A stretch of DNA of 64,000 nt. Origin: Sipunculus nudus. Lineage: Eukaryota > Annelida > Sipuncula > Golfingiida > Sipunculidae. Shown piece by piece: positions 41,201-54,852 of this stretch. Both the position numbers and the translations under genes were made by a program. The DNA lies in the NCBI GenBank assembly GCA_026874595.1, contig CM049311.1, positions 76,770,453-76,834,452 of the forward strand. Reading direction: 5' to 3'. The notes under the pieces are model-generated. The model ran no database searches. It saw only the letters and a list, made by a program, of their open reading frames with translations, and had not been told where the DNA came from. Position 1 is the first letter of the stretch; the number at the start of each line of letters is the position of its first letter.

Positions 41201-44200
41201 GGGGGTCTCCTTACGAGACAGGGACATTGACGTTGCCCATTGTGTCGGAAGATTTAAAAAACAAAATCTGTCAGTGCCGAGGCTGATTTTGGTCAAGTTT
41301 ATGAGAAGGGATGATAAAATTACGGTCATGAAAGAGCGGTCAAAGATCAAAGGTACTAAAATAATAATAGTGGACGATATGTGTCCATCTCTTCAGTTGG
41401 TGTTCAACCGAATTCGGAAAGATCAAAGAGTAAAATCATCCTGGACATGGGACGGAAAAATCTATGTGAAAGATCATGAAGACCACATACATCAGATCGG
41501 CTACGGTGAAACGCTGGATGCCAAGTTGGGAGAGGTTCATTCAAGCTAAATTTATTGGCCTTAATCTTAGTATTTACCTGGTCAATGAAAGTTTAAAATG
41601 CTTCAGCGTGTGAGGTTACAATCCTAACATTCTTTCTATCATGAAAGTTCCATGTATTTTCTGTGTTGCTATGTCTTGTTGTAAAAGTCTGTTACCTAAT
41701 GCTGTTTTATTAGAATCCTCAAAACCTATTACAAATGTGTACCAACAGTTCAAACTTCATATGTCTACAAACCTATTTTCTCTCAATGTTTGATAGTGAT
41801 CATGATAATGTATCCTTTCCTCTCTTGTCACTAAATGTTCGTGGTATGAGAAAATATTTCAAACGAAGAAAGGTCTTTAACTGGCAAAGCAAGAAAAATA
41901 TGAAAAATGGTATTAGTTTTCTCCAAGAGACACATCCACAAAATCAGATGAAAATACTTGGGGGATTCAGTGGAATGGAACCAGTTATTTTTCACACAAA
42001 ACAAGTCGTAGCTGTGGTGTGAGCATTCATATTGGCAGTAATTTAGAATATTTGGAAAAATATGTGAATATTGATCCACAGGGTAGATATATCTTATTAC
42101 ACTGTTCTATACAGGGGGCTCCTTTTCTGCTGATAAATTCTTACGCTCCAAACCTTCAAAATGAACAAATACCTTTCTTCGAAAAACTTCATGAAAAAAT
42201 CTTACACATTCTAAATAATGAACAAGTTTACATTGTTTGGGGAGGTGATTTTAATTTTAATTTTAACCATCTTTACGCAGATGGAGGAAATCCAAAGTCA
42301 AAGGAAAAAAGCACAAGTGCTATATCGAATATCATGGCCAATATAGATCTTTGTGACATCTGGCGAGTCTGTCATGTTTCGTCCAGACAATATACATGGC
42401 ATACTTTTAATCCACTAAATCAGAGGCGTTTAGATATGTTCTTAATTTCTAACTCCCTACAAGATATGGTGTCCGCTTGCAATATTATCCAAGCAATAGA
42501 AACCTATCACTCTGCTATTACTTTAAATCTTCAATCATATCCAAAGGAGAGAAAGGGCCACTGGTGTTTTAATTGCTCCTTGATAGATGATGATATTTAT
42601 ATTAGCAAGATGAAAACAAATATAATGAAATGGAAATGTGAGATGGACAAAAGTGATGATCCCCGAGCCAAATGGGAATATCTAAAATATCGCATACGAG
42701 AGTTTTCTATTAAGTACTGTAAAGAAAAAGCTAGAGAACAAAGGGAACATATCAACATGTTAGAGAAAAAAGTATCCACTTTAGAATGCAGGTTAAAAGA
42801 AGCGAATGTTATTGTTACAGAAGAATATATCAAAGCAAAGGACGAGGTAGTGCAATATTATAATTCTAAAACAAAAGGTGCCAATATCCGCTCACGTGTA
42901 AAGTGGGCCGAGGAAGGTGAGCGGAATACTAGATATTTTCTTGGATTAGAGCGTCGAAATAAAACAAAATCAAATCAACTATCCATAAACTCTTGATCGA
43001 TGAAATTGAAGTTTCAAATAGAGAAAATATTTTAAAAGCTATAAAACAGCACTTTACTGATAAATATAAAGAACACATTAGAATATCTGAGGAAATGTGT
43101 CATAAATATCTTGATGAGCTCCAGGCACCACAGATTTCATATGAGGAAAAGATGAGATGTGAAGGTCAAATAACCCAGTGTGAGGTGAAAAAGCTCTGGA
43201 GAGCATGAAAGATAATAAATCTCCAGGGAACGATGGGCTCCCAAAGGAATTTTATCTTTCTTTTTTTAATGAGTTAGGAGCTTTGTTAACTGAATGTCTC
43301 AAAGCAAATTTTAAAGCTGGTTCTCTAACTACCAGCCAGAAGCAAGCCATAGTAACATTAATTCCAAAACCAGACAAAGACAATAGATTACTAAATTCTT
43401 GGAGACCAATTAGTTTATTGAAAACAGACATGAAAGTCTTAAGTAAAATAATGGTTTCACGGTTGATTAAAGTACTGCCGTCTGTTATAGAAAAGGATCA
43501 ATATGCATTTATGAAGGGCAACTTCATTGGCGAACCAATAAGATTAATTAAGGACGTTTTACAGTACACAATTGATTTGAATATTCCTGGCGTTATTTTT
43601 GGAGCGGATCTTCAAGCAGCATTTGACTCAATTAATCATCAGTTTATCTTTAGTGTTCTAGAATAATTCGGATTTGGAAAATCATTTATTTGGTGGGTTA
43701 AAATTTTGCATAATAATCTTGAGAGCTCTGTTATAAATAATGGATTTACTACTGGATACTTCCCTTTACAAAGAGGTACTCGTCAAGGAGACCCCCGGCA
43801 CCGTACCTATTTATTCTCTGTGTAGAGGTCCTAGCGATAAAAATCAGGAATAATAAACAAATAAAAGGTGTAACTCTTGGGGTAAAGAAATAAAACTTTG
43901 CGCGTTCGCTGATGATATTACAATTTTTTTAGATAATAACACTTCACTGAAACATACTCTATCTACATTGAAAGAATTTTCGAATATATCGTCCTTATAA
44001 GTAAATTATGAGAAGTCCGAAATAGCTTGGATTGGAAAATGGAAGAATAGAAAAGGTATATTTTATAATTTAAAGTGGATTAATTTAACAACAAGACCTA
44101 TGAAAATTCTAGGGATACTTTATTCATACAAGAAAGATATAATTGAGAAAAATTACAGAAATACCATAACAAATTTGAAAGCTGTTTTAAATATATGATG

Positions 44201-47200
44201 TTGCAGAAATTTAACCATCTATGGAAGGATTGAGGTTGTCAGATCCTTAGCTTTGTCAAAAATGCTGTTTGTAACAAATGTTCTCGATCCACCTAAGAGT
44301 ATTGTTGAAGAGGTTACAAACCTCATTACTAAATTTATTTGGAAAAACAAAAAATCAAAAGTCAAACATTGCACAATTCTATTGGATCTTATGAGAAAGG
44401 TGGCTTAAAAATGCCGGATTTTATGAGCCATGTGAAAACACAGAGGGTAATGTGGGTTAAGAGATTATTATCTGATGATAATAGCCAGCTCAGACAGTTA
44501 ATTGACTCTACTTTGTCGTGCATTGGAGGTCTTGTTTGTGTAGGTTCAAACTTTGATGTGGCTAGAATCCCAAAATCTCTACCTGAATTTAATAATAGTT
44601 GTTTATATAACTGGGCAGAGTATACCAAGACTAATCCTATCACTGTGGAATATATTGTAGAACAACCACTGTGGAATAAAAACTGTATAAAGGTAGGTGA
44701 TAAATCTTTGTTCTATGCATCCCTTTTCAATTTAAACCTTAGATATATAAAAGATATCTTAAATGAAGAAGGCACAATTTTCACTTGGCAACAAGTGAAT
44801 AAAGGTGTCGCAAACAGTCTGAGTGCTCTGTCTTGGCTATCCCTCAAACAGGCTATTCCAAAAAAATGGAAAGACGTTTTAAAAGCAAATTGTTCACTTT
44901 CTAGTATGAAAGGTTCCGAGCCACAGCTTGCTAACGTTGAAGGAATTAAATCATTAAACAAAATAAATTCAAAAGATGTCTATAAATCAATCGTAAATAA
45001 ATTATATAAACCGCCAACTCACCAGATATATTTAGACGAATTTAACAAAACATATAATATCAATGTTACCTGGGAAGATGTTTATAATTGTGCTTACATC
45101 ACAACGCATGAAACATATGCTCAGGAGTTTCAATATAAACTCTTGAACAATTACATGGCTCTGAATAAAAATTTATTTAGATGGAAGCTACACGATACTC
45201 AAAGGTGTTCTTATTACTATATTCACATAGAATCAGTATGTCATCTTTTTTACGAATGTAAGTACGCAAAATGCTTGTACAATCAGCTTAAAGCTTGGGT
45301 AAGAAAAGCATTCATAGAAATACCGAATCTAAACCGTGGTAACATTTTGTATGGGATCTTACCTGTTCTTCCAGAAAATATTCTTTTAAATCACTTGATA
45401 CTAATTTTTAAAATGATTTTATTTCAACATCTTACAAAATCAAAAGAAAATACCTTTATTTCTCTTAAAAACAAAATTATCTCCACGGAGAAAATTGATA
45501 GAAAGGTAGCCGAGAGAAAAGGAAAATTGGCTCAACATAATAACAAGTGACCCATGGGTCATGACGCTCAGCTGACTGGGAAGAGATTCACAAAAGGAAA
45601 TTTTATCATCAGAATGGTAGATACCCATTCAACTGAAGCATCAAACAGATTAACCAACAGGCCAAGATTTAGTCTGTATTTATATATCTGAAAAATAGAG
45701 AAAAAATGTGTAAACTTTAAAAACTAGAATACGGGTAGCCGACAAGTGACTACGTGTATCTGCCAAAATCAGAGTGAAGTGAGGCATGGATTGAGTGGCA
45801 AGGGGAAACAGAGTGAGGTATGTTGCATATTAGCATGGATGTCTGCAGCCTAAATGTGTATGTAGGTTGTGCAACCTACCACAAATCCAGAAAACTGTCC
45901 AAGTTGTATACATATGCAAAATTTTAGGCAGAAAAGTCAAACCACTACATGGATATGAGTGATTTTAGCCCATGGCAGACAAACAGACAGACGCTGTGCA
46001 AAAATAGTTGCAGTTTTGTGTATGATAAAGACCTATGTGAGATCTAAACACAAGCACAATTTTGGCCCAATCGGTCAAATGGTTCCTGAGATATTAGCTT
46101 GGATGTGTGCAGCGTTAACTAGAATGTAGGTGGCGCCACCTGTCATAAAATCAAGAAAGCTATCCAGGATGTATAAACCTGCAAAATTTTAGGCAGTTAT
46201 GTCAAACCACTACAGAGAAATGAGTGATTTTAGGCCACGGCAGACCAACAAACAGACGCTGTGCAAAATGTGCAAAAATTGTTGCAGGTGGCCCCTCCAG
46301 TTTTGTTTATGATAAAGACCTATGTGAGATCTATACACATGCAAAATTTTGGCCCGATCAGTCAAACGGTTCCCGAGATATGAGCTTGGATGTCATCAGC
46401 GTGAATGTGAATGTAGGTGGTGCCACCTGTCATAAAATCAAGAAAGCTATCCAGGATGTATAAAACTGCAAAATTTTAGGCAGATATGTCAAACCACTGC
46501 CGAGATATGAGTGACATTATTGCACAGTAGACAAACAGACAGACGCTGTGCAAAAATGGTTGCAGGTGGCGCCACCAGTTTAGCGTATGATAAAGAGCTA
46601 TGTTAGATCTATATACGTGCAAAATTTTGGCCTGATCGGTCAAACGGTTCCCGAAATATGAGCTTGGATGTCATCAGCGTGAATGAGAATGTAGGTGGTG
46701 CCACCTGTCATAAAATCAAGAAAGCTATCCAGGATGTATACGCATGCCGAATTTCAGGTGAATTAGTCAATTCACTGCAGAGATATGAGTGATTTTAACC
46801 AAAGGCAGATGAACAGATGGACACTGTGCAAACATGGTTACAGGTGGCGCCACCATTTTTTGTGTATGTTATAGAGCTATCCAAGGGCTACATTAGTATA
46901 AATTTTATTTCCTGATCAGTCAAACGGTTCCCGAGATATGAGCTTGGAAAGCTGATAAAATCAAGTCCCAGAGGAGCTCTCTGGAAACGAACGCGGAACG
47001 GCGGAGGAACCCGGTCAAAAACATAGTATCCACAAAACTTCGTTTTGGCGGGTACAAAAATACAAGTGGCTCCACCAGTCTGCAGAAACTAATAAAAACA
47101 CTTACAAACATCAATATCCATGCAAAGAATCATGGTGATCTCCCCATTAGTTGTTCAGATACTTCAGCTTTTGTATCAAATTGTCCATTATTCTGAGGGA

Positions 47201-50200
47201 TACTTCGGAGTCCTATAGCTTGAAGGATATGGGTAACAGAGACCTAATTTTAAGTTTCCACAGGCACTTTTCATGGGCCTTCTTGCATGACAAGAATGAA
47301 GATTCTAGGTCCAGTTGTTGCGATTTGTACCCTGTTGACAGATAACCACATCTTTAAAGGTATCAAAAAAAGAGAAAAAAAATCGTAAAAATTTGAAAAA
47401 ATAGAGGTGGCGCACCCAGTCTGCAGAAACTGATGGAACAAGTCATGATCAATATGTATGCCAAAAATCATGACCATCAGTGTTGTAGTTATTGAGATAC
47501 TGCAGTTTTTGTATCAAATTTTCCATTATTCTGGGGGGTAATTTGGAGCTATACAGCTTAAAGAATATGGGTAACAGAGACCTAATTTCAGGTTTCCATG
47601 GAGACTTTTCATGGGTCTCCCTGTGTGTCAAGAATGAAGATTCTAGGTCCAGTTTTAATGATTTGTGCCCTGTTAACAGATGTTCATAACTTTAAAGGTC
47701 TCAAAAATAGAGAAAAAATTCGTAAAAAAGCCGAACAAATACAGGTGGTGCCACCAGTCTGCAGAAACTGATGAAACACTCCATGATCAATATCCATGAA
47801 AACAATTATGGTGATCTCTGCATTAGTTGTTCAGATACTTCAGCTTTTGTATCAAATTTTCCATTATTCTGAGTTGTACTTTGGAGTGCCATAGCTCAAA
47901 GGATATGGGTAACAGAGACCTAATTTCAGGTGATCATGGAGACTTATCATGGGTCTTCCTGTGTGTCAACAATGAAGATTCTAGGTCCAGTCCTTATGAT
48001 TTGTACCCTGTTGACAGATAACTACATCCTGAAAGGTCTCGAAAATAGAGAAAAAAAATTGTGAAAATTTGAAAAAATACAGGTGGCACCACCAGTCTGC
48101 AGGTACTGATGAAACACCTCTTGATCAATATGTATGCCAAAAATCATGACCATCAGTGTTGTAGTTATTGAGATGTTGCAGTTTGTTTTTATAAAATTTT
48201 CCATTATTCTGGGGGGTTATTGGGAGCCCCCCATAGCTCAAAGGATATGGGTAACAGAGACCTTATTTCAGGTTTCCATGCAGACTTTTTATGGACCTCT
48301 CAGTGTGTCAAGAATGAAGATTCTAGGTCCAGTCTTTATGATTTGTGCCCTGTTAACAGCTGTTCACATTTTTAAATTCGTAAAAAATCGAAAAATTCAG
48401 GTGGCACCACCAGTCTGCAGGAAGTGATGGAACATCTCATGATCAATACGTATGCCAAAAATCATGACCATCAGTCAAGTAGTTAATGACATATTGAAGT
48501 TTTTGTATGAAATTTTTGACTTTTCTGGGGGGTACTTTGGGGCCCTATAGCTCGAAGGATATGGGTAACAGAGATCTAATTTATGGTTTCCACGGAGACT
48601 TTTAATAGGTTTCTCAGTGTGTCGAGAATGAAGATTCTAGGTCTAGGCTTTACGATTTGTGCCTTGTTAACAGATGTTCACATTTTTAAAGGTCTCAAAA
48701 ATAGAAAAAAAAATTTGTAAAAAATCGAAAAATACAGGTGGCGCCACCAGTCTGCAGGAAGTGATGGAACATCTCATGATCAATATGTATGCCAAAAATC
48801 ATGACCATCAGACAAGTAGTTAATGAGATATTGAAGTTTTTGTATGAAATTTTTGACTTTTCTGGGGGGTACTTTGGGGCCCCATAGCTCGAAGGATATG
48901 TGTAACAGAGACCTAATTTCTGGTTTCCAAGGAGATTTTTCATGGACCTCTCAGAATCCCAAGTTACAAGGTTCTAGGTTCAGCGGTTACGATTTGTGCC
49001 TGGTTAACGGACGGACAGACGGACGACGGACAAAGAGTGATCGCTATAGCTCAGATGACTTTCAGTCAGCTGAGCTAAAAAGTGGGAACAGATTCAAATG
49101 TTGTTGAAGGATGAGGATAAAAGTGAATTATTAAAAGTCTGAATTGATGTTTTATTGTAAACAATAATATGTATATGTAGGTGAATGGGTACATGTATAT
49201 ATATATATATATGTATCAACATGCATATATATCAGTGTGTATGTGTGTGCATTTAAGTGCATGATTGATGTGCATGATTGAGTTTCATAAAAAATGCATG
49301 TATAGACGCAGTTATGTTTTAATTTTGCGTTTTCTACAATTGGTGGTTTATTCTGTAAGCTGCATTCTCCATAAGAAAAATAGCACTATATATGAAACAC
49401 CTAGGCTAATTACATTTGTGTCTTACACTGCTTGCATGTTATGATAATAACCCACATTTTCATGTGCTCTCGTTTGTAGTCTTTGTGATATATGCTTCTG
49501 CTATGTATAAGTGTAAACGTCTGTCTATGTTAAATAAAAATACAAGACATCAATGATGATACCTCATATGAGAGACAAATTAAAACTGAGATGTCTTAAA
49601 ATAAGAAAAAATAAGAAAAAAAAAAAAGAAAAAAAAAAAAAGTTTGGTTCATTAGTTTTTGACTTATAATGCTCACAGTACTGTCAAGGGTGGCAATTTT
49701 TGGGGTTATTGAAAGGCATGAAAACAAGAAAAAATAATAGGTTGCGCCACCAGTTTCTGGAACATGACAACCCTATCCATGATCTTCGATCACCTTGATT
49801 TTGGGATCAATCCATGCAAGATTTTTTTAGATATTGAAGAATTTGTGTGATTTTCCCCAAAATTGGACATATTCAAGGTCAAGGACACTCTCCTAGTAAA
49901 GGTTATGACCTCACTTTAAAAAGGCGTCATCCTCTCACCCATATCTATACATATACCAAGTTTGGTAAAGATCTGTGAAATATTTTTTGAGTTATTGGGC
50001 CAACAAGATTTATATGCAGCGGCGGCGGGACTGTCATGAAAACATAGTATCCCCTGACTTTGTCTGGAGATACAAGAATTCCACAACATGGCATCTTCAA
50101 GATTATTCCTTGAATCACTATTAAAAAGTTTTGTAAATTGGAGTTTTCCGTACATGCTTAATTTTATTCAACAAAATATTAAAGTTTAAGTAAATTATAT

Positions 50201-53200
50201 AAAAAAAATCTTTTCAAATAAAGTATACACATTGTTGGTTGAATTAGGGACAAACAATATCATTATGCTAATAATTATCTCAGCTTTAATTCATTACTGG
50301 AATTAAATGTGCACACTTTAATCATTGTAACCTTGGTGGTACAATTCAAATCTAAAATGGTAGCATGGCCCAGAATAAGAATGAATCAAATACAGAAAAT
50401 TATAACATTCATCTAGTTTATGCACCAATTTGGGGGGGGGGGGGTGCAGGGCAGGGTAAGCCTGCCAGTAGTGGCCAAGCTGAGCCAAGGCAAGCCGCCT
50501 GGAGCGGGTTACATAACACAGGTGAAGGCTGTACTACTAGGTGGGCTTGATGTAAACAACACTTGACATGGTGTATGAGATTTTAAATAAAAGCTACTCT
50601 TTTCAATCAAATCCTTTGAAATTTCAGATTTAAAAAGATTAAGTCTTTATGTATATATGCTGTTAAAAATTAAATCAACAGTGCTTACAGGGAAAAACAT
50701 GCTTTGTCCAAAGTTGGCCAAATTTAAGGTACTGACTTTTTATTTATGCTAATAACTTAAAAATTTTCAAAATTCAGATCTACTTTTTGGTAAACAATTG
50801 AATCTTGATTAAATAAAGTCATATCCCTGAATAAAAGTCTCCAGCTTCAGCTATTGTTATGTTAAGTGAGTAAATATATTTCCTGATTTTATAAAATTTG
50901 CATTCTGTTTGGGCCCATAACTTCAAAACAATACCCAATACTCACTTAATTTTTATTATGTACATAGACAATTTTATAGCAGAATATGCTTACTAAATAT
51001 GATCAAAAACATATCAGTGGTTTTGAAATAAGGCAGCCTTGAAATGTACCTATGGGTTTTTTTTATGGAAAATGGAGGTTTTCCTTAATATCTTGAAGGA
51101 ACAAAGTCCTAGTGACCTAATTTAATGTATGGTAGGAGATTTTGGGGACATCTAACTGTATAAGTGTTTCGGATTTTTTGGTCCAACGGTTTCAAAACAT
51201 GCCCTGTTAAAGGATGGCCGGACGGCCAGAAGGCCAAACAGACGACAGAAGATGGACAAAAGACCATGACTATAGCTCAGATGACTTATAGTCAGCTGAG
51301 CTTAAAAATACACAACGTGTCAAGAATATATTTAGTTGTTTATTGAAATAGTGTGTTGAGATTATCATTATCCATCACTGATTGTTTTATGTTTATAATT
51401 AATCCAAAGGCTGTATCTACAAAGCAAACCCATATCTGCATACATATTTATGCTCCATAGTGCCAACTCCATTAATCTGTTTCCATTTATATCTCACACT
51501 GTACAACATAAAACTGTACCTAACATTCACACCATGCACTGATATAATAACCTTCATACCTTTCAACTTGTCATCTTTACTGTCCATCATGATTGTGAGG
51601 AACTGAGAGTGAGACAAGATCATATTATGGACAGTGGCTCCATCTATAGGTTGGTTGCTGTTTACTCCCACCAGGTGGTGCACTATGTGCAGCATGTCTG
51701 CATTGGTGAAGTGATACCTTCAAAGAGAGTGTGACAGGATGACAAAATTTTTAAAAACAAAATTTTTTAAAGATTTTATCATATTGTACACTTAGAAAAC
51801 ATGAAAATATCAGTAAATATTTCCTGCTGTTTTAAAATTTCCACCACTGTCCAATGTATCCACACCTATACACAATGATGTCCAAAAACAGTAATAAATA
51901 TATATATACATAGAAGTTGAAATTCAATTAAATATTCAACATCATAATCTAAAATATCTAATAAAATTTTCTTGTTTTCTATATTTACTATAAATGCACC
52001 TGTGTCTGTCCAAAAATGTCTAAAGATTTTATTGATTTCTTAAAATTAAAGCCAGCTATTCTCGTACCTTTCTGTAGAATTTACGTGATATCCGGTTCAC
52101 TCTTGGTACATATAAATGTACTCAAGTAATTCCTGTCAAGCAAATATCTTATAATGCCTCTGTGATGGATGTATGAGCTTGTATATTTAAAAGCTGATAG
52201 TAAACACAGCAATGTTGACAAACAGAAGAACAATGTAACTGTGATTTGTCTGATTTACCACCTATGTCCGTTTTGAATGTATTTGGATTATTTTGGCAGG
52301 CCCCCAACATGTTATATACATGTGGATATAAAGGGATATAAACATATCAAACAGTCTATGTGCGGTGGCATTGGAGATTTCTGGCCTATTTTCGTAAAAG
52401 GTTCAGGTGATTTTCTTTAGTTAATATATGTCAGATAATAGAATAGGTCCCTTTAAACATATATTATGATGCTGATTTTTTCCCCATTTAACTGGGAAAC
52501 TGTAAATGTTAAAACTTGTACTTCATTCTTTCATTCTGTACCTCAAACAATTCCTGATAAATTTGGTGCCATCTAGACCTGCCATGGACAGTTCCGCTTC
52601 ATCAAGATCCTGTAAAAATTATGTATAAAAATAATGATGTGCATAAATCAAAGCTATCAGCAATATCATCAGGCATATGTTGAACAGAACTGAGTTTACA
52701 TTATCTGGGGTCATTTTTACAATGGTTGATATTTATATTATTATGGTGTACCTTTAAACAAGTTTTTCAGCTCAAAGCAGTGAAACATGTATTCTATTTG
52801 GCAATCCACTCAAATAAACAAGAATATACAAAGGAATTTTCAAAATTTAATGCATTACTGCACTGTTACGTTTCATTAAATGAACACAAGATGGCACTGA
52901 GATGCAAAAGCATTTTCACTGTATTGATAATGAAGACACATACCTGATTCTAACAATAACAGACTTGTACCCTTCCTTCAATAATCATACAACAGTCAAA
53001 GCAACAAACAGATAAGTGGAAGCCACTGTTAAATGGTTAATAAAAAAAAAGGTTAATGAAACAAGTGACCAATGGGTCATGACAATCAGCTGACTGACCA
53101 GTTGGTATTGGCAATAGAGTGATACTAGATGGATTTTTGATTGACCTCCCAGAATGTCAAGTTAGAAGCTTCTTGGTCCAAGGGCTATGATTTGTGCCCT

Positions 53201-54819
53201 GTTAAATGATGAGCACGTTTTGAAGGTCTCAAAAATGGGTGGAATAATGTGTAAAAATAAAAAAAATAAAGGTGGCGCCATAAATCTTGATACACATATT
53301 ATTAAGATTCCAGATCCAGTGGTTACGATTTGTGCCCTGTTAACAGAGGATATCTTTAAAGGTCTTCAAAAGAGAGAAAATCAAATTTTTCATTATTCTG
53401 GGGGGGGGGGGGGGGGGGGGGGGGTATATCTAAGCCCCATAGCTCAGAGGATATGGGTAATAAAGAGCTAATTTCAGGCTTCTATGGAGATTTTTCATGG
53501 ACCTTCCTGGGTGTACAGTAAGAAGATTCTAGGTTGAGCAGTTATAGTTTGTGCTCTGTTAGCAGACAGACGCCCAGACGCCCGGATAGACGATGATAAA
53601 GAATAATCGCTATAGCTCAGATGACTTACAGTCAGCTGAGCTAAAAAAGGGTTTATAAAATCTGGTAAAATGAGCTTAAGGATCCATTATATATTGAGCA
53701 TGTTTCAAATGGCCCAAAACTTTTCTGTCAAGGCTTGCAGTCCACATGTAAAAACAACAAATGTTTCATAAGCATTATGGTTTGAGGCAGTAAATGGGAG
53801 CCAAATCACCATAAATTCAAAAAGTATTACTCCTGTAATGGGAGGACAAAGATATAGCAATTCCAAATGATAATGACAGTCATTACTTCGTCACAAGTGA
53901 CCTACCTTTGTGACGTCTTTGTGACATCAATGTTGTCTTATAAACAGCTCTTGCATCCATATACATACAAAGCCTTTACTGTCAGAACATTTTTGAGGGT
54001 CATCAGTAAAATTAGGTCAAAGGGACAGAGCATAAGGGCTGCTGTGGTTAGGTCAATTAACATTCAAGTTAACAAACCTCCACAAAAGTCCTGCATTTCC
54101 CGATGCAGATTTTCTCAGCCTCTGCATCTCTTTGTTTCTTCATCATCATTTTCTTATTCAGACTTTGAAGCAGCACCATCCCAGCTTCCTTAGGAAGAGC
54201 ATCCCTGGTCTCTGCAGCATCATTCTTTAGCCTTTTGACCAGGAGCTCCAGCACAGCCATCTGGTGGACACTGATGTCACTAGAGTTCTTCATCAGTTGG
54301 ATTACCTGATGAAAGCAACTTTGTGCCTCTTGAAAAGAGACATATAAATGCATAGAATAATAATCAGAAGGCCGGCACAGGACAGATGTACTGAAGGCCT
54401 TTTGTCTTTGCATATTTTCTTTGAGATACTGTGTGTGAAAGAAAATCAAATTTGCACTTGCAGTCAAATTGGAATTAAGACAGGGCTGAAATTTGATAGG
54501 TCTGGAGCCAATGTGGACACCAACCATTCCTATGGATCTGAGAAAGATCTGGTATATTCTCTTTGAGATATTGTGTGTGAAAGAAAATTACAGATTGTGC
54601 CCCGGCAGCCATACTGGAATTCAGACAGGTCTGAAATTCCAAAGATATGGAGCCCTCATAGACACCAATCATCTCTATGCATTTGAGAAGAATTAGTTGT
54701 ATTCTCTCCTCTCTGAAATAATAATGACAACATGGAGAAAAGGATATGCCTTGGAGAAATATTTGACCTTTTGAGTGCTTTTACAATTTTTCTTTCATTT
54801 CTATGTTGTGTGTGCTATC

Positions 54820-54852
<33 letters not shown>

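Larger units (their letters stand above)
40282..49639 (+). mobile_element. L1/Tx1-type LINE, full length but dead, with nested elements
   Basis: Flanked by the 16-bp direct repeat AAGTTTGGTTCATTAG at 40266-40281 and 49640-49655, with an A-rich tail at about 49600-49639. The order is a 5' UTR of about 430 bp, ORF1, ORF2 and a 3' UTR at 49143-49600. Without the nested A element (45545-49076) it is about 5.8 kb, a normal L1/Tx1 length. Orientation is opposite to URB1. Many frameshifts and stops make it inactive. Confidence 0.9.
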
